A stretch of 32,255 nt of DNA from Crocosphaera sp. (lineage in GTDB: Bacteria > Cyanobacteriota > Cyanobacteriia > Cyanobacteriales > Microcystaceae). Positions within the stretch are counted from its first letter, which is position 1. Each line of letters starts with the position of its first letter. The notes under the pieces are model-generated. The model saw only the letters and a list, made by a program, of their open reading frames with translations. It was not told the DNA's origin and did not search any database. Made by a program: the position numbers and the translations under genes. The stretch spans positions 1 to 32,255 of the forward strand of contig NZ_JASJEB010000039.1 in assembly GCF_030064895.1 (NCBI RefSeq), given 5' to 3'. Shown piece by piece: positions 21,872-30,706 of the stretch.

Positions 21872-23245
21872 ATGAATTTAACATTTTTACCTGCTCATAT
21901 CTTAGCAAAAAGAATTCGTGAACGCCAAGTTTCTTGTCAAGAAGTTGTCACAGCTTATTTACAGCGTATTTCTCAATATAATCCTCGACTAAACGCCATT
22001 GTCACTTTAGATACAGAGCAAGTTTATCAACAAGGAAAAAAGGCGGATGAAACTTTAGCAAAAGGTGATATTATCGGACCTTTACACGGTGTTCCCATAA
22101 CCATTAAAGATAGTCTAGAAACTCAGGGACTGAAAACAACCTGTAGTTATGAACCTTTAGCTAATTATATTCCCCAAAAAGATGCAACTGTTGTTGCTAA
22201 ATTAAAAGCAGCCGGAGCTATTATTTTGGGAAAGACAAATACACCTAAATTAACAGCAGATTTTCAAACCAATAGTCCTTTATTTGGTAGGACAAATAAC
22301 CCTTGGAATTTAGATTATACTCCAGGAGGAAGTACAGGAGGAGGTGCAGCAGCGATCGCTGCTAGATTATCCCCTTTAGAGATAGGAAGTGACTTAGGAG
22401 GTTCCCTTCGTGTGCCGGCTCATTTTTGTGGAATTTGTGCCTTAAAACCTACAGAACATAGGGTTTCAACTTTTGGTCATATTCCCGAATTACCGGGTAA
22501 TCCTCGGACTATTAAACATCTACAAACCGTAGGACCTTTAGCTCACTGTATTGATGATTTACTGTTATGTTTATCTATCATAGAGGGGGTTGATATTCAA
22601 CAATCATGGGTAAGAGAATTTACTGAAATAATTGACCCCATTAAATCTTTAACATCTTTGCGTTTTGCGTGGATAAAAGGGATTGGAGACATTCCCAGTT
22701 GTTCAGAAACTAACCATGCTTTAGAAAGCTTAGGTTTATGCTTAACTGACTTAGGATGTCATGTTGAAAATAGTTCTCCTTCTAATCTTTATTTTAGTCA
22801 AAATTGGGAAATATATCAAACAATTTTGAGTTACGAATTTAGAGAATTTTCTCAAAAAGATAAATATGCAGGTTATAAAATGGCTTTGGAAAAACGGCAG
22901 ATGATTGTTGATAAGATAGAGCAGTTTTTTGATAACTTTGATGTTTGGTTAATACCGGTTGTTCCTATTCCTGCTTTTCCTCATTGTACCTCTGGTAGTG
23001 ACATAGAAATAGAGGGCAAAAAATACCCCTATCTTCAAGCAATTGGTGCTTATACAACCTTATTTAACTTAACAGGTCATCCCGTGGTTGTGCTACCCTT
23101 ACAGCTATCATCTCAAGGTTTACCAATTGGTGTTCAATTAGTGGGAAAAAGAGGTGCTGATATGAAGCTTTTAAATATTGCTCAAAAACTAAGTAAAATC
23201 ATTAATCATTTATCCTGTACCTTGGATCAAGAAACTAACAAATAA
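21872..23245 (+). CDS. Amidase signature family hydrolase
   Basis: A 457-residue protein of the amidase signature (GatA/FAAH-like) family. The Ser-cisSer-Lys triad is readable: Lys in GVPITIKDSLE, cis-Ser in PGGSTGGGAAA and nucleophile Ser in GSDLGGSLRVPAHFCGI. The motif has GGSTGG in place of the common GGSSGG, which keeps the catalytic first Ser. Usual length. The family cleaves amide bonds of diverse amides. GatA identity is unlikely because no gatB or gatC is nearby. It is divergently transcribed from the aminotransferase gene, so the pair might share a nitrogen-metabolism role, but that is only positional. Confidence 0.92.
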   Translation: MNLTFLPAHILAKRIRERQVSCQEVVTAYLQRISQYNPRLNAIVTLDTEQVYQQGKKADETLAKGDIIGPLHGVPITIKDSLETQGLKTTCSYEPLANYIPQKDATVVAKLKAAGAIILGKTNTPKLTADFQTNSPLFGRTNNPWNLDYTPGGSTGGGAAAIAARLSPLEIGSDLGGSLRVPAHFCGICALKPTEHRVSTFGHIPELPGNPRTIKHLQTVGPLAHCIDDLLLCLSIIEGVDIQQSWVREFTEIIDPIKSLTSLRFAWIKGIGDIPSCSETNHALESLGLCLTDLGCHVENSSPSNLYFSQNWEIYQTILSYEFREFSQKDKYAGYKMALEKRQMIVDKIEQFFDNFDVWLIPVVPIPAFPHCTSGSDIEIEGKKYPYLQAIGAYTTLFNLTGHPVVVLPLQLSSQGLPIGVQLVGKRGADMKLLNIAQKLSKIINHLSCTLDQETNK

Positions 23246-23329
23246 TTTTGAGCGACTTGAGAATACCTGGTGTACAATTAAAATACTATTTAAAATTATA
23301 GATTTTGGTTGTTTTTAAGTGTGATTATT

Positions 23330-24070
23330 ATGTATCAGACCGATGCTCTAAATGATCCGAAAAAAGTCCTCCCAACCATGTATGATCTCCCTAGTGAAGA
23401 TCCAGAGGAACCCGGTGTGCCAGATCAATATCACATTCTACAACCCCGACTCCTTGAATACACATTTCATCCTGCTAATTATCCCCCAGATGAAGTATTT
23501 ATTGCTACGGATATGAATCTTTATTATGATGTACGTCATACGGTTTGGTATAAGCGTCCAGACTGGTTTGCTGTGGTAGGAGTCGATCGCTTATATGAAC
23601 AACAGGATATGAGGTTAAGTTATGTGGTCTGGCAAGAAGGAATTAATCCCTTTGTGGTGGTAGAATTGTTATCACCAGGAACAGAAAAAGAAGACTTAGG
23701 ACAAACATTACGAAAAGCAGAAAATCCCCCTACTAAATGGGAGGTTTATGAACGCATTTTGAGAGTTCCTTATTATATTGTTTTTGACCGTTATAGCGAT
23801 CAATTAAAAGTATTTCAGTTAACCGGAAGTCATTACAGAGAATTAGAATTAATTGAATCTAGGATCTGGATGGAAGATATTGGCTTAGGGTTAGGACTTT
23901 GGCAGGGTTCTTATGAAGGGATAGAAAGGCTATGGTTACGGTGGTATGATCGTAATCGAAATTGGATTTCTACCCCTGAAGAAATAGCTGAACAGGAAAA
24001 ACAAAGGGCTGATAAATTAGCACAAAAACTAATCGATATAGGGATTGATCCAGAATCAATTTACAAATAG
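23330..24070 (+). CDS. Uma2 family protein (DUF820, PD-(D/E)XK nuclease fold)
   Basis: A 246-residue member of the large cyanobacterial Uma2/DUF820 family. It shows the restriction-nuclease-like core: YYDVRHTVWYKRPDWFAVV with the PD motif, INPFVVVELLSPGTEKEDLG with the Glu after a beta strand, and YERILRVPYYIVFDRY. The C-terminal tail EQEKQRADKLAQKLIDIG is the usual charged helix. The fold is known but the biological role is not. I use ATG 23330, because the upstream in-frame TTG at 23309 adds only seven residues not typical of the family. It lies 11 bases before the hydrolase gene, possibly one transcript. Confidence 0.88.
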   Translation: MYQTDALNDPKKVLPTMYDLPSEDPEEPGVPDQYHILQPRLLEYTFHPANYPPDEVFIATDMNLYYDVRHTVWYKRPDWFAVVGVDRLYEQQDMRLSYVVWQEGINPFVVVELLSPGTEKEDLGQTLRKAENPPTKWEVYERILRVPYYIVFDRYSDQLKVFQLTGSHYRELELIESRIWMEDIGLGLGLWQGSYEGIERLWLRWYDRNRNWISTPEEIAEQEKQRADKLAQKLIDIGIDPESIYK

Positions 24071-24081
24071 GATATATAACA

Positions 24082-25728
24082 ATGATTAACACTTATTTAT
24101 TACAACTATCTAAAGATGAATTGAGCAAACCTTTGAGTAAAAGAATTCCTTGTTCAATTGTATTTTATCCTACAGTTTTTTCTCTAGAAAAACCAGCGAT
24201 TATCTATTTACATGACTGGAATAAATATCCTTATACCGCATCAATTTGTTCTCTAGGTAAAGCATTAGCAAATCAAGGTTATGTTTTTATAAGTTTAGGG
24301 ATATATCGTCGGGGAGTAGAAGGTCAAATGATGGCTATTCCTGATAATGATATTGATGATATTGATCGAGGAATACAATATTTAAAAGGTAATGGTTGTT
24401 ATAATATTATTCTTATAGGTGAAGGAATTGGTGCTTTAGGTGTACTAAAATATCAATTAACTAAAGAGGATAATGATATAAAAGGAATTGTCTTAATTCG
24501 TCCTTTCCATAGTTTAGATAATTGGCTTAAAAATAAAATAGGGGAAACAAGATATGAAGGGATATTAGAAAAATATGCACCTGAAGTCATAGAAGGAAAC
24601 GAAGGGTTATGGGTTGATTTTAAAGTTCCTTATGTTGCAGAAGAATCTTTATTAATTTATCAATCTTATGAGTCTTGGTTATCTTGGTGGAGTCCTAATG
24701 CTGAAACAAAAATATCTGATTTATTGGCTGAAATATCAACCCCTGTTTTAGCAATTTCTCCCTTACAAGAAATAAATTCAAACAATATCAATACAACCAT
24801 TAAACATCTAGATGAAAATGAAACAGTAGAAACAGTTGTTGATTCTTGGATCAATAAATTAGAAGTTGATAAGACAGCTAATTTTCAGTTAGATGCAACA
24901 GAAATGATCCCAGTTAATGAGATTATTTCTGTTAAAACATCTGATAATCGTTCTTTAATTGGGTTACTGTGGGAAGATGATAGATGTCAGGAAAATAAGA
25001 CAATTATTATTCATGTTAGAGGAAAAACAGGAACCCCAATCACGGAACCTTTAACCTCACAAATGGCTGAAATTTATCTTAACAATAAGATAGCAACTTT
25101 AGTTATTGAATTACACAGAAGTGGTTATGGTGGTAGTCTGGAATCAGCAGCAGAAATGGATGTGGAAGATATTCATTCTTTTGTTCAATTTATGTTAAAA
25201 CGAGGCTACAAGCACATTATTTTATCTGGGCAAAGTTTAGGGAGTAATAGTATTATGCGCTATTGTGTTCAACATCCTCATCCGAATATAAAGGCCATGG
25301 TTCATTTTGCCCCCACTCAAGATGCTGCAACTTGGTTAATTAATCATCTGGGTTCTGATAGTTATAATAGTTTAGTAGAAGAAGCACAAAAAGCGATAGA
25401 AAATGGTCAAGTAAATTTAGGTTTAATTGGGAAACCACCATACGATAAAATGCTGTCTCCTCATCGTCCGAATGCTTGGTTATCTTGGTGGGGTCCTGAT
25501 GCAGATACTGCTAATTTAAAGACCATTTCTGAGGTAACGATTCCTATTTTGATGCTTTGTGGTAGTCAAGATTTTTTCAATGATCGAGAACGTCTTGATA
25601 CCCTCAAAGCAGCAGCAATTAATTCACCCCTTACGGATATTATTTGGTATGAGGGATGTGGACATAATTTTGCTAACTTTGAACAACAAGCAGCGAATGA
25701 TGTTGTTAATTGGTTAAAGAAATTGTAG
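24082..25728 (+). CDS. Tandem alpha/beta hydrolase, N-terminal half catalytically degenerate
   Basis: A 548-residue protein made of two alpha/beta hydrolase-like halves. In the second half (about 285-548) the nucleophile elbow is SGQSLGSNS (Ser near 383), the acid is in MLCGSQDFF and the His in EGCGHNFANF, a complete triad. In the first half (about 1-280) the elbow reads IGEGIGALG, with Gly in place of Ser. The halves share a repeated segment: WLSWWSPNAET with ISTPVLAISP near 199-225, and WLSWWGPDADT with VTIPILMLCG near 466-495. So this is an internal duplication with one copy inactivated, perhaps kept for lid or substrate binding. No signal peptide. Ends convergently with the methyltransferase gene. 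Confidence 0.8.
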   Translation: MINTYLLQLSKDELSKPLSKRIPCSIVFYPTVFSLEKPAIIYLHDWNKYPYTASICSLGKALANQGYVFISLGIYRRGVEGQMMAIPDNDIDDIDRGIQYLKGNGCYNIILIGEGIGALGVLKYQLTKEDNDIKGIVLIRPFHSLDNWLKNKIGETRYEGILEKYAPEVIEGNEGLWVDFKVPYVAEESLLIYQSYESWLSWWSPNAETKISDLLAEISTPVLAISPLQEINSNNINTTIKHLDENETVETVVDSWINKLEVDKTANFQLDATEMIPVNEIISVKTSDNRSLIGLLWEDDRCQENKTIIIHVRGKTGTPITEPLTSQMAEIYLNNKIATLVIELHRSGYGGSLESAAEMDVEDIHSFVQFMLKRGYKHIILSGQSLGSNSIMRYCVQHPHPNIKAMVHFAPTQDAATWLINHLGSDSYNSLVEEAQKAIENGQVNLGLIGKPPYDKMLSPHRPNAWLSWWGPDADTANLKTISEVTIPILMLCGSQDFFNDRERLDTLKAAAINSPLTDIIWYEGCGHNFANFEQQAANDVVNWLKKL

Positions 25729-25813
25729 CAACTAAAGTCAGAGTATAGCATAGGGATAATTTTGAAAAGATTAACATTTTTCCTACACTTTACCTTTTAT
25801 TGAAAAACTACAA

Positions 25814-26617
25814 CTATGATTGTTTCTTTGCAGTTACAAAAAAGACCCGTTTAACATTAGGAATATGACGGGGAGGTAATTTATTGATATACCTTCCAAA
25901 ATGAGCATTTTCATCTCCAGGTTGAACCACTGATGCTCTCCAACCATGATCAGCAAATAGGGTTTCTGGTTCATCAAAACCAGAACACCAATGTTGTCTA
26001 ATTTTAGTATCACCTTCTAATGATTTTCGGTTAACTAAGTCAGCAGCTATATAACTGTTTTTAGCACTCACATCAGAAATTGTTTTTAGGAGTTGATTAA
26101 CTTCGATTTCAGTTAAGTAATATAACAAACCTTCTAATAACCAAATAGAAGGTTGATCTTGACAATATCCTGATTCTAATAATAAATGAATCCAAGGAAA
26201 TCGTAAATCAGCTTTAATACTATGACAATTATTGTTAGGAGAAACATTTTGAAGTATAGTATTTTTATAATCTAAAACTTCTGGTTGATCAATTTCATAA
26301 ATATGGGTATTTTCTGGCAAATTTAAACGAAATGCTCTAGTATCCATTCCTGCACCCAAAATAATGATTTGATTACACTGAGAAGCTGACCTAATTAAAA
26401 AATCATCAAAGAAACGAGTACGAACAGGTATATAGGGTCTTCCTTTTTGTTTTGTGATGATATTTTTCTTAGGATCTAATGCTAAAAAAGCTTCTTCTCC
26501 TGCTAATTTTCTCGCATAGGGGTCTTTAAATAGAGCATTTTCTCGTTCTGTTTCTATTGCACGTTCAGCAGCAATTAATAATGAAGTAAAAGGAACAAAT
26601 TTTTTTATTTCAGACAT
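25814..26617 (-). CDS. SAM-dependent methyltransferase, LCMT/TIGR00027 type
   Basis: A 267-residue class I methyltransferase of the leucine carboxyl methyltransferase-like family. Markers are AERAIETERENALFKDPYARKLAG near the N-terminus, the SAM-binding IIILGAGMDTRAFRL, IYEIDQPEVLDYK holding the acidic residue that contacts the ribose, and IWLLEGLLYYLTE. Bacterial members methylate carboxyl or hydroxyl groups of small molecules such as polyketides. Its start lies about 35 bases from the end of the DUF3598 gene on the same strand, so the two form a likely operon. Length is normal. Confidence 0.9.
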   Translation of the reverse strand: MSEIKKFVPFTSLLIAAERAIETERENALFKDPYARKLAGEEAFLALDPKKNIITKQKGRPYIPVRTRFFDDFLIRSASQCNQIIILGAGMDTRAFRLNLPENTHIYEIDQPEVLDYKNTILQNVSPNNNCHSIKADLRFPWIHLLLESGYCQDQPSIWLLEGLLYYLTEIEVNQLLKTISDVSAKNSYIAADLVNRKSLEGDTKIRQHWCSGFDEPETLFADHGWRASVVQPGDENAHFGRYINKLPPRHIPNVKRVFFVTAKKQS

Positions 26618-26652
26618 AATAACTTAGTTTTTTGGGATAGTTTAAAATTCAA

Positions 26653-27396
26653 TTAATTTACAGGTGTAAATGTTTCAACGGTAAAATAACTCAATTCAGA
26701 TGCTTCATAATACACAATTCCTCGTTTTAGTAATTCATCATTAATTTGCCAATCAACTCCAATTAAAAACGATTGATTTTGCTCCACTATTTTGGGACAA
26801 GTGACGATAATATTATCGCCAAGGTCTTGTATTAAATAATCTTTATTCAATTCCTTGATTGATTTCCAATTAGTTTTTATTGGTTCAGAAATTACCTTGT
26901 CAGTCGTCATTTTTTGTAAACTTCCTATCCAGGTTTCATCAGCTTTTTTAAGTTCAGCATGGTTATTTTTATTTTGTTGAGTATCTTTATTATTCAAATA
27001 TTCGATTCCAGTCGAACTATATTGTAGTGTTCCAGTTTCATCATATCGAAAATAACAAAGCACTCGTTTATCTTCATATCGAAATCCAAATTCAAAAATA
27101 AAGATTGCATCAGGTTTCACTATTTTAGAACCCCAACAAAAGGTACTATCTAGGAATAAAGCACTGGTTTGAGGTTTTTTATAGATACCATAATTCTTAA
27201 CTTCATTAGTTCCATCACTATAAAATAATTCATCCTGATGGGTTATTTCACTTTGATCTTGATTCAGATGAAGATGAGTAATAACATCCCAAGTTCTAAT
27301 CACTTTACCCTCTGGAGAATAGCGTTTTTTGCTTCCTTTCCAATCTCCAGTATGATAATTACAGAAATTATCCCAATTTTTAAGTTGTATATTCAT
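26653..27396 (-). CDS. DUF3598 family protein, copy 1
   Basis: A 247-residue protein that I assign to DUF3598 by its start (NWDNFCNYHTGDWKGSKKRYSPEGKVIRTWDVITHL) and by similarity in layout to the gene at 29908-30696. The family is predicted to have a calycin (lipocalin-like) beta barrel, suited to binding a hydrophobic ligand. The second half (LIQDLGDNIIVTCPKIVEQNQSFLIGVDWQIND) corresponds to the DUF3598 C-terminal portion. No signal peptide or membrane segment. It probably shares a transcript with the methyltransferase gene and is divergent from the VOC gene, with 65 bases between. Confidence 0.8.
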   Translation of the reverse strand: MNIQLKNWDNFCNYHTGDWKGSKKRYSPEGKVIRTWDVITHLHLNQDQSEITHQDELFYSDGTNEVKNYGIYKKPQTSALFLDSTFCWGSKIVKPDAIFIFEFGFRYEDKRVLCYFRYDETGTLQYSSTGIEYLNNKDTQQNKNNHAELKKADETWIGSLQKMTTDKVISEPIKTNWKSIKELNKDYLIQDLGDNIIVTCPKIVEQNQSFLIGVDWQINDELLKRGIVYYEASELSYFTVETFTPVN

Positions 27397-27461
27397 AACA
27401 TTGTTCAGATAAAAATTGTTGACTATATTATAGTTGATATAGATTTTTTAGGTATTAATCA

Positions 27462-28478
27462 ATGACAAATCCATCCATTAGCGGATTATATGAAATTGCG
27501 ATCGGTATCACAGCAGCAGATGAAAGCAATTTAATCAATTATTGGGACAAGTTTGGGTTTACGGTTAATCTCTCTGGAAACCTGGATAGAGAAGCAACTA
27601 AAAAGTTGTATGGGGTTGATTCTAATGTTCGTTCTCTGCGTCTTGAGAATAAGGTCACAGATAGAAGTTTATTGCGTCTGATGATTTGGGATAACCCTGT
27701 GAATGAAGGATTAGGATTGAGTCCTTTAAAAGTAGTAGGAAGTCGTTGGGGAACATCTTTATGTTTAGATGTGTTTAATGTTGCTAATCATGCAGAAGAT
27801 GGCCAAGATATGGGACTTCCGATATATTATGTTCCTCCGCAACGCAATTTAATTAATCGTCCTGAAAATTTTACCCCATTTGCTCAAGCTAACCCCTGTG
27901 TTCATGAAATGGTTTTAATTCAACCTTTAACCCGACAAGTTATCTTTCAACGTCATGATTATCATCGGCCTAATTCTGGTATTGTTAATCCAGATTCTCA
28001 TTTTAAAGCATCTGAATTTGTTCATGCTGGACTCATTGTTGACTGTGAGGATGAAACGTTAGATTTTTATGATCAAGTCTTAGGATTAGTTCGTACTGTG
28101 GATAATGTTGAAAGTGGATATAGTCTCGCTTCTCGTAACATACTGGAGGTAAAAAAAGATAATCCTGATGAAAGAATGTTTAGCTATTATTTTATTGCTC
28201 CTGGTTATGACTTGAAAGAAAAAAATCAAGTTCAATCAGGCAATTTTGAAGTGTTACGTCTGGAAGGAAATTTAGAGAATAAGCAGCAATATTCTCGTCC
28301 TGGTTGTTTAGGAACATCTTTATATACTTTAAAAGTTACTGATATTGATTCATATCATCAAAAAGTTAGCAATAGTGAAGCAACAGAAATTACAGAAATT
28401 TTTGTTAATGAGTTTGCAGAAAAAAGCTTTTCTTTTGTTGCTCCTGATGGCTATTTTTGGACTTTATTACAAAGTTAA
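27462..28478 (+). CDS. Two-domain VOC (glyoxalase/bleomycin-resistance/dioxygenase) family protein
   Basis: A 338-residue protein with two vicinal-oxygen-chelate domains. The first (about 8-165) starts LYEIAIGITAADESNLINYWDKFGF; the second (about 185-335) starts EFVHAGLIVDCEDETLDFYDQVLGL and ends EKSFSFVAPDGYFWTLLQS. Candidate metal ligands are the His in FVHAGLIV and a late Glu or Asp, as in the family, but I cannot fix the set. VOC enzymes do isomerisation, dioxygenation or C-C cleavage, and some only bind ligands. It lies between DUF3598 and SDR genes, ending 10 bases from the SDR on the other strand. Confidence 0.75.
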   Translation: MTNPSISGLYEIAIGITAADESNLINYWDKFGFTVNLSGNLDREATKKLYGVDSNVRSLRLENKVTDRSLLRLMIWDNPVNEGLGLSPLKVVGSRWGTSLCLDVFNVANHAEDGQDMGLPIYYVPPQRNLINRPENFTPFAQANPCVHEMVLIQPLTRQVIFQRHDYHRPNSGIVNPDSHFKASEFVHAGLIVDCEDETLDFYDQVLGLVRTVDNVESGYSLASRNILEVKKDNPDERMFSYYFIAPGYDLKEKNQVQSGNFEVLRLEGNLENKQQYSRPGCLGTSLYTLKVTDIDSYHQKVSNSEATEITEIFVNEFAEKSFSFVAPDGYFWTLLQS

Positions 28479-28488
28479 ATATCTCAAT

Positions 28489-29325
28489 TTACTGTAAATG
28501 GAACCCCCCATCAATTGGTAAAGCAACTCCAGTAATAAAAGCAGCTTTAGGGGAACATAAAAAGGCAACAACTTGACCAATTTCTTGAGGTGAACACCAG
28601 CGTTGCATCGGTGTATTTTTAATTATTTTCTGCATCATTTCACTATCGACTCCACCAAATTTTTCGGTTACACTATTCCAAGCTTCTGTCTTCGTAAAAC
28701 CAGGAATAACAACATTAACATTAATCTGTCTTGCTGCTAATATTTTTGCGTAATATCTGGTTAAAAATTCCACCACAGTTTTCCCTGTTCCTGGCAAAAT
28801 ATAAGAGAGTTGTGGGGTTTGGTTCATATTACATCCAGGGGAAGAAGTTGCTACAATATAACCCTTGCCATCTTCCATATAATTAACCGCTTTTTCTACA
28901 CAACGAATAAAACATTTAGGGTAAACATTTTGATAATATTCGTATTGTGCCAGACTGGTAAAATTACCATCTGCTAATAATTGACGTTGTTGATCTGCTG
29001 CTGCTTGAGCTTCTTCTGATGCAGGAGTTGTCGTCATACCTAAGTATAAACCTGCATTGTGAACCAATGCTGTTAATTTACCGTCAAAATTGTTTTCTAA
29101 ACAAACAAAAAATTTATCAATTGTTTCTGCTTCAACAACATCACCTTTGACAGTATATACCTTGATTTTATATTCAGCTTCTAATGTTTTCTTGGCTTCC
29201 TTTGCTGCTTTTTCGTTACTATTAAACCCCAGAATCAAATGATATCCATCTGCGGCCAGTTGTTGAGAAATACCAAAACCGATACCACGAGTTCCTCCGG
29301 TGACAATTGCTACTTTTTGTGTCAT
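28489..29325 (-). CDS. Short-chain dehydrogenase/reductase with non-canonical active site
   Basis: A 278-residue classical-length SDR. The cofactor motif is VTGGTRGIGFG (residues 8-18), NAG is present (LVHNAGLY), and the end VALPIDGGFHL is typical of FabG-like enzymes. The usual catalytic Ser region (ATSSPGC) is present, but the YxxxK motif is not: the segment reads SYILPGTGKTVVEF, so four residues before the Lys is Pro, not Tyr, and the nearest Tyr is seven before. A 20-residue insert after the NAG region (SEEAQAAADQQRQLL) is also unusual. It may use another Tyr or have lost activity. Divergent from the Rieske remnant. Confidence 0.85.
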   Translation of the reverse strand: MTQKVAIVTGGTRGIGFGISQQLAADGYHLILGFNSNEKAAKEAKKTLEAEYKIKVYTVKGDVVEAETIDKFFVCLENNFDGKLTALVHNAGLYLGMTTTPASEEAQAAADQQRQLLADGNFTSLAQYEYYQNVYPKCFIRCVEKAVNYMEDGKGYIVATSSPGCNMNQTPQLSYILPGTGKTVVEFLTRYYAKILAARQINVNVVIPGFTKTEAWNSVTEKFGGVDSEMMQKIIKNTPMQRWCSPQEIGQVVAFLCSPKAAFITGVALPIDGGFHLQ

Positions 29326-29425
29326 AACTTTGAGATTTGTTGTGCAATAGAAGTTTATTATGTTCTTTAAGCTATATTATAGAGAGATTATCTTAATTTT
29401 TCATCCCTTACTTTAAAAATTACTG

Positions 29426-29876
29426 ATGACACTCGCTTCCAAGCAACCGATAACAGAACAAGTAACAGCAACTTCATTACTATCAGAAATAGAGGAGCAG
29501 TTTAACTGGAAAGAATGCTGGTATCCTGTAACATTTGTGCAAGACTTACCCAAAGATCGTCCTTATGCTTTTTCTTTGTATGATGAACCTTTCGTGTTAT
29601 TTAGAAATGAGGAAAAGCTGATCAAAATAATGTTCCAACGGTTGCTGATTTAGATGATTCTGCTGTTATTAGCTCAGACGTTGTAATGGATATTCCTTAC
29701 GATCAAACTTTTTTTATTGAAAATGTAATCGATCCTTCGCATATTTTTATCAGTCATAATGGCTCTATTCTTGGCCTAAATATTTTGTGGTTGCTGCCTC
29801 TCTGTTTTCCGTTGCTTTAGCGGTTGTCGCTGAACAAGTAAAAATTAAGTTTGAACGAGATTACACTCGTAATTGA
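29426..29876 (+). pseudogene. Rieske oxygenase (pheophorbide-a-oxygenase-like) pseudogene
   Basis: Three fragments in different frames read like one protein. Frame 1 from ATG 29426: FNWKECWYPVTFVQDLPKD, then DEPFVLFRNEEKL, stopping at 29653. From 29629 a second frame reads VADLDDSAVISSDVV, MDIPYDQTFFIENVIDPSHI and ISHNG. The last frame reads PKYFVVAASLFSVALAVV, a membrane helix, and AEQVKIKFERDYTRN to TGA 29874-29876. The whole 2Fe-2S Rieske segment (CxH and CxxH) and most of the catalytic domain are deleted. Intact relatives are membrane-bound oxygenases acting on tetrapyrroles or other ring compounds. It is flanked by SDR and DUF3598 genes. Confidence 0.75.
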
Positions 29877-29907
29877 GCAAATAATTCAAGTTTTTTGAGG
29901 AAATAAA

Positions 29908-30696
29908 ATGATCGATCTTAAAGAGAAAAACTGGCAACATTTTACCGATCAACATTTATATGATTGGCATGGTATTTGGACGCGATATACTCCCACAGGA
30001 GAAGTGATGGAGTCATTTCGTAGTCTGAGACATTTTGAAGGTAATGGTGACAATACAGAAATTTATCAGCTAAATCAATATATTTATGCTGAAGATGATG
30101 TTAAAGAACAAAGGTGGAATTTTAATCAGAAAGAAAATAGTTTATTGGATGGGATGTTTCATCCTCAAGCTGAGTTAATGCGGGGTTATTTCTTTCCTTC
30201 TGGTCATTCTATTTGGGCAACAACTCAGTTAAAATCAGAAGCTTATTTTGCAATGGAGTTATTTTTTAGATACCAAAGTCTCAGACATAGTGTTGGTATC
30301 GTTTATGATGACCAAGGAAATTTATTTAGAACTGCTAATATTCGAGAAGATTTCACTGGTTACCCTTCTTCCTATTGGTCAACAGATTTAGAACAATTAT
30401 CCCAACGAAATCTAAACAAAAATTGGCAAGGAACATCTATAAGCATTACTTCTAATTTAGAAATTTCTGAACCTATTTCTACTCAATTTAGTTGGGATAG
30501 GAAAGGACATAAATTCTTCTATTTACCTGATGGTGTTTCTATTAGCTGTCCCGAAAAAGTAACTGTAGGAACCTCTTTTGATTGTGTTGTTAATTGGTTA
30601 ATTAATGAAAGCGAAATGCAACAATTAATTCCCAGTTATGATGTAACAGGGAAGTTTCAATCTTTAACCCTTGAAAAATATGAGTTAAAACACTAA
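29908..30696 (+). CDS. DUF3598 family protein, copy 2
   Basis: A 262-residue protein with the DUF3598 start (NWQHFTDQHLYDWHGIWTRYTPTGEVMESFRSLRHFEG). The overall layout matches the gene at 26653-27396, including a late segment with ISCPEKVTVGTSFDCVVNWLIN (compare VTCPKIVEQNQSFLIGVDWQIN). The fold is predicted to be lipocalin-like, binding a hydrophobic molecule. A GAGGA ribosome site precedes ATG 29908. It follows the Rieske remnant by 31 bases on the same strand, so an intact oxygenase and this protein were probably once co-transcribed. It ends 10 bases from the SDR on the other strand. Confidence 0.82.
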   Translation: MIDLKEKNWQHFTDQHLYDWHGIWTRYTPTGEVMESFRSLRHFEGNGDNTEIYQLNQYIYAEDDVKEQRWNFNQKENSLLDGMFHPQAELMRGYFFPSGHSIWATTQLKSEAYFAMELFFRYQSLRHSVGIVYDDQGNLFRTANIREDFTGYPSSYWSTDLEQLSQRNLNKNWQGTSISITSNLEISEPISTQFSWDRKGHKFFYLPDGVSISCPEKVTVGTSFDCVVNWLINESEMQQLIPSYDVTGKFQSLTLEKYELKH

Positions 30697-30706
30697 TTAT
30701 AGCTTC

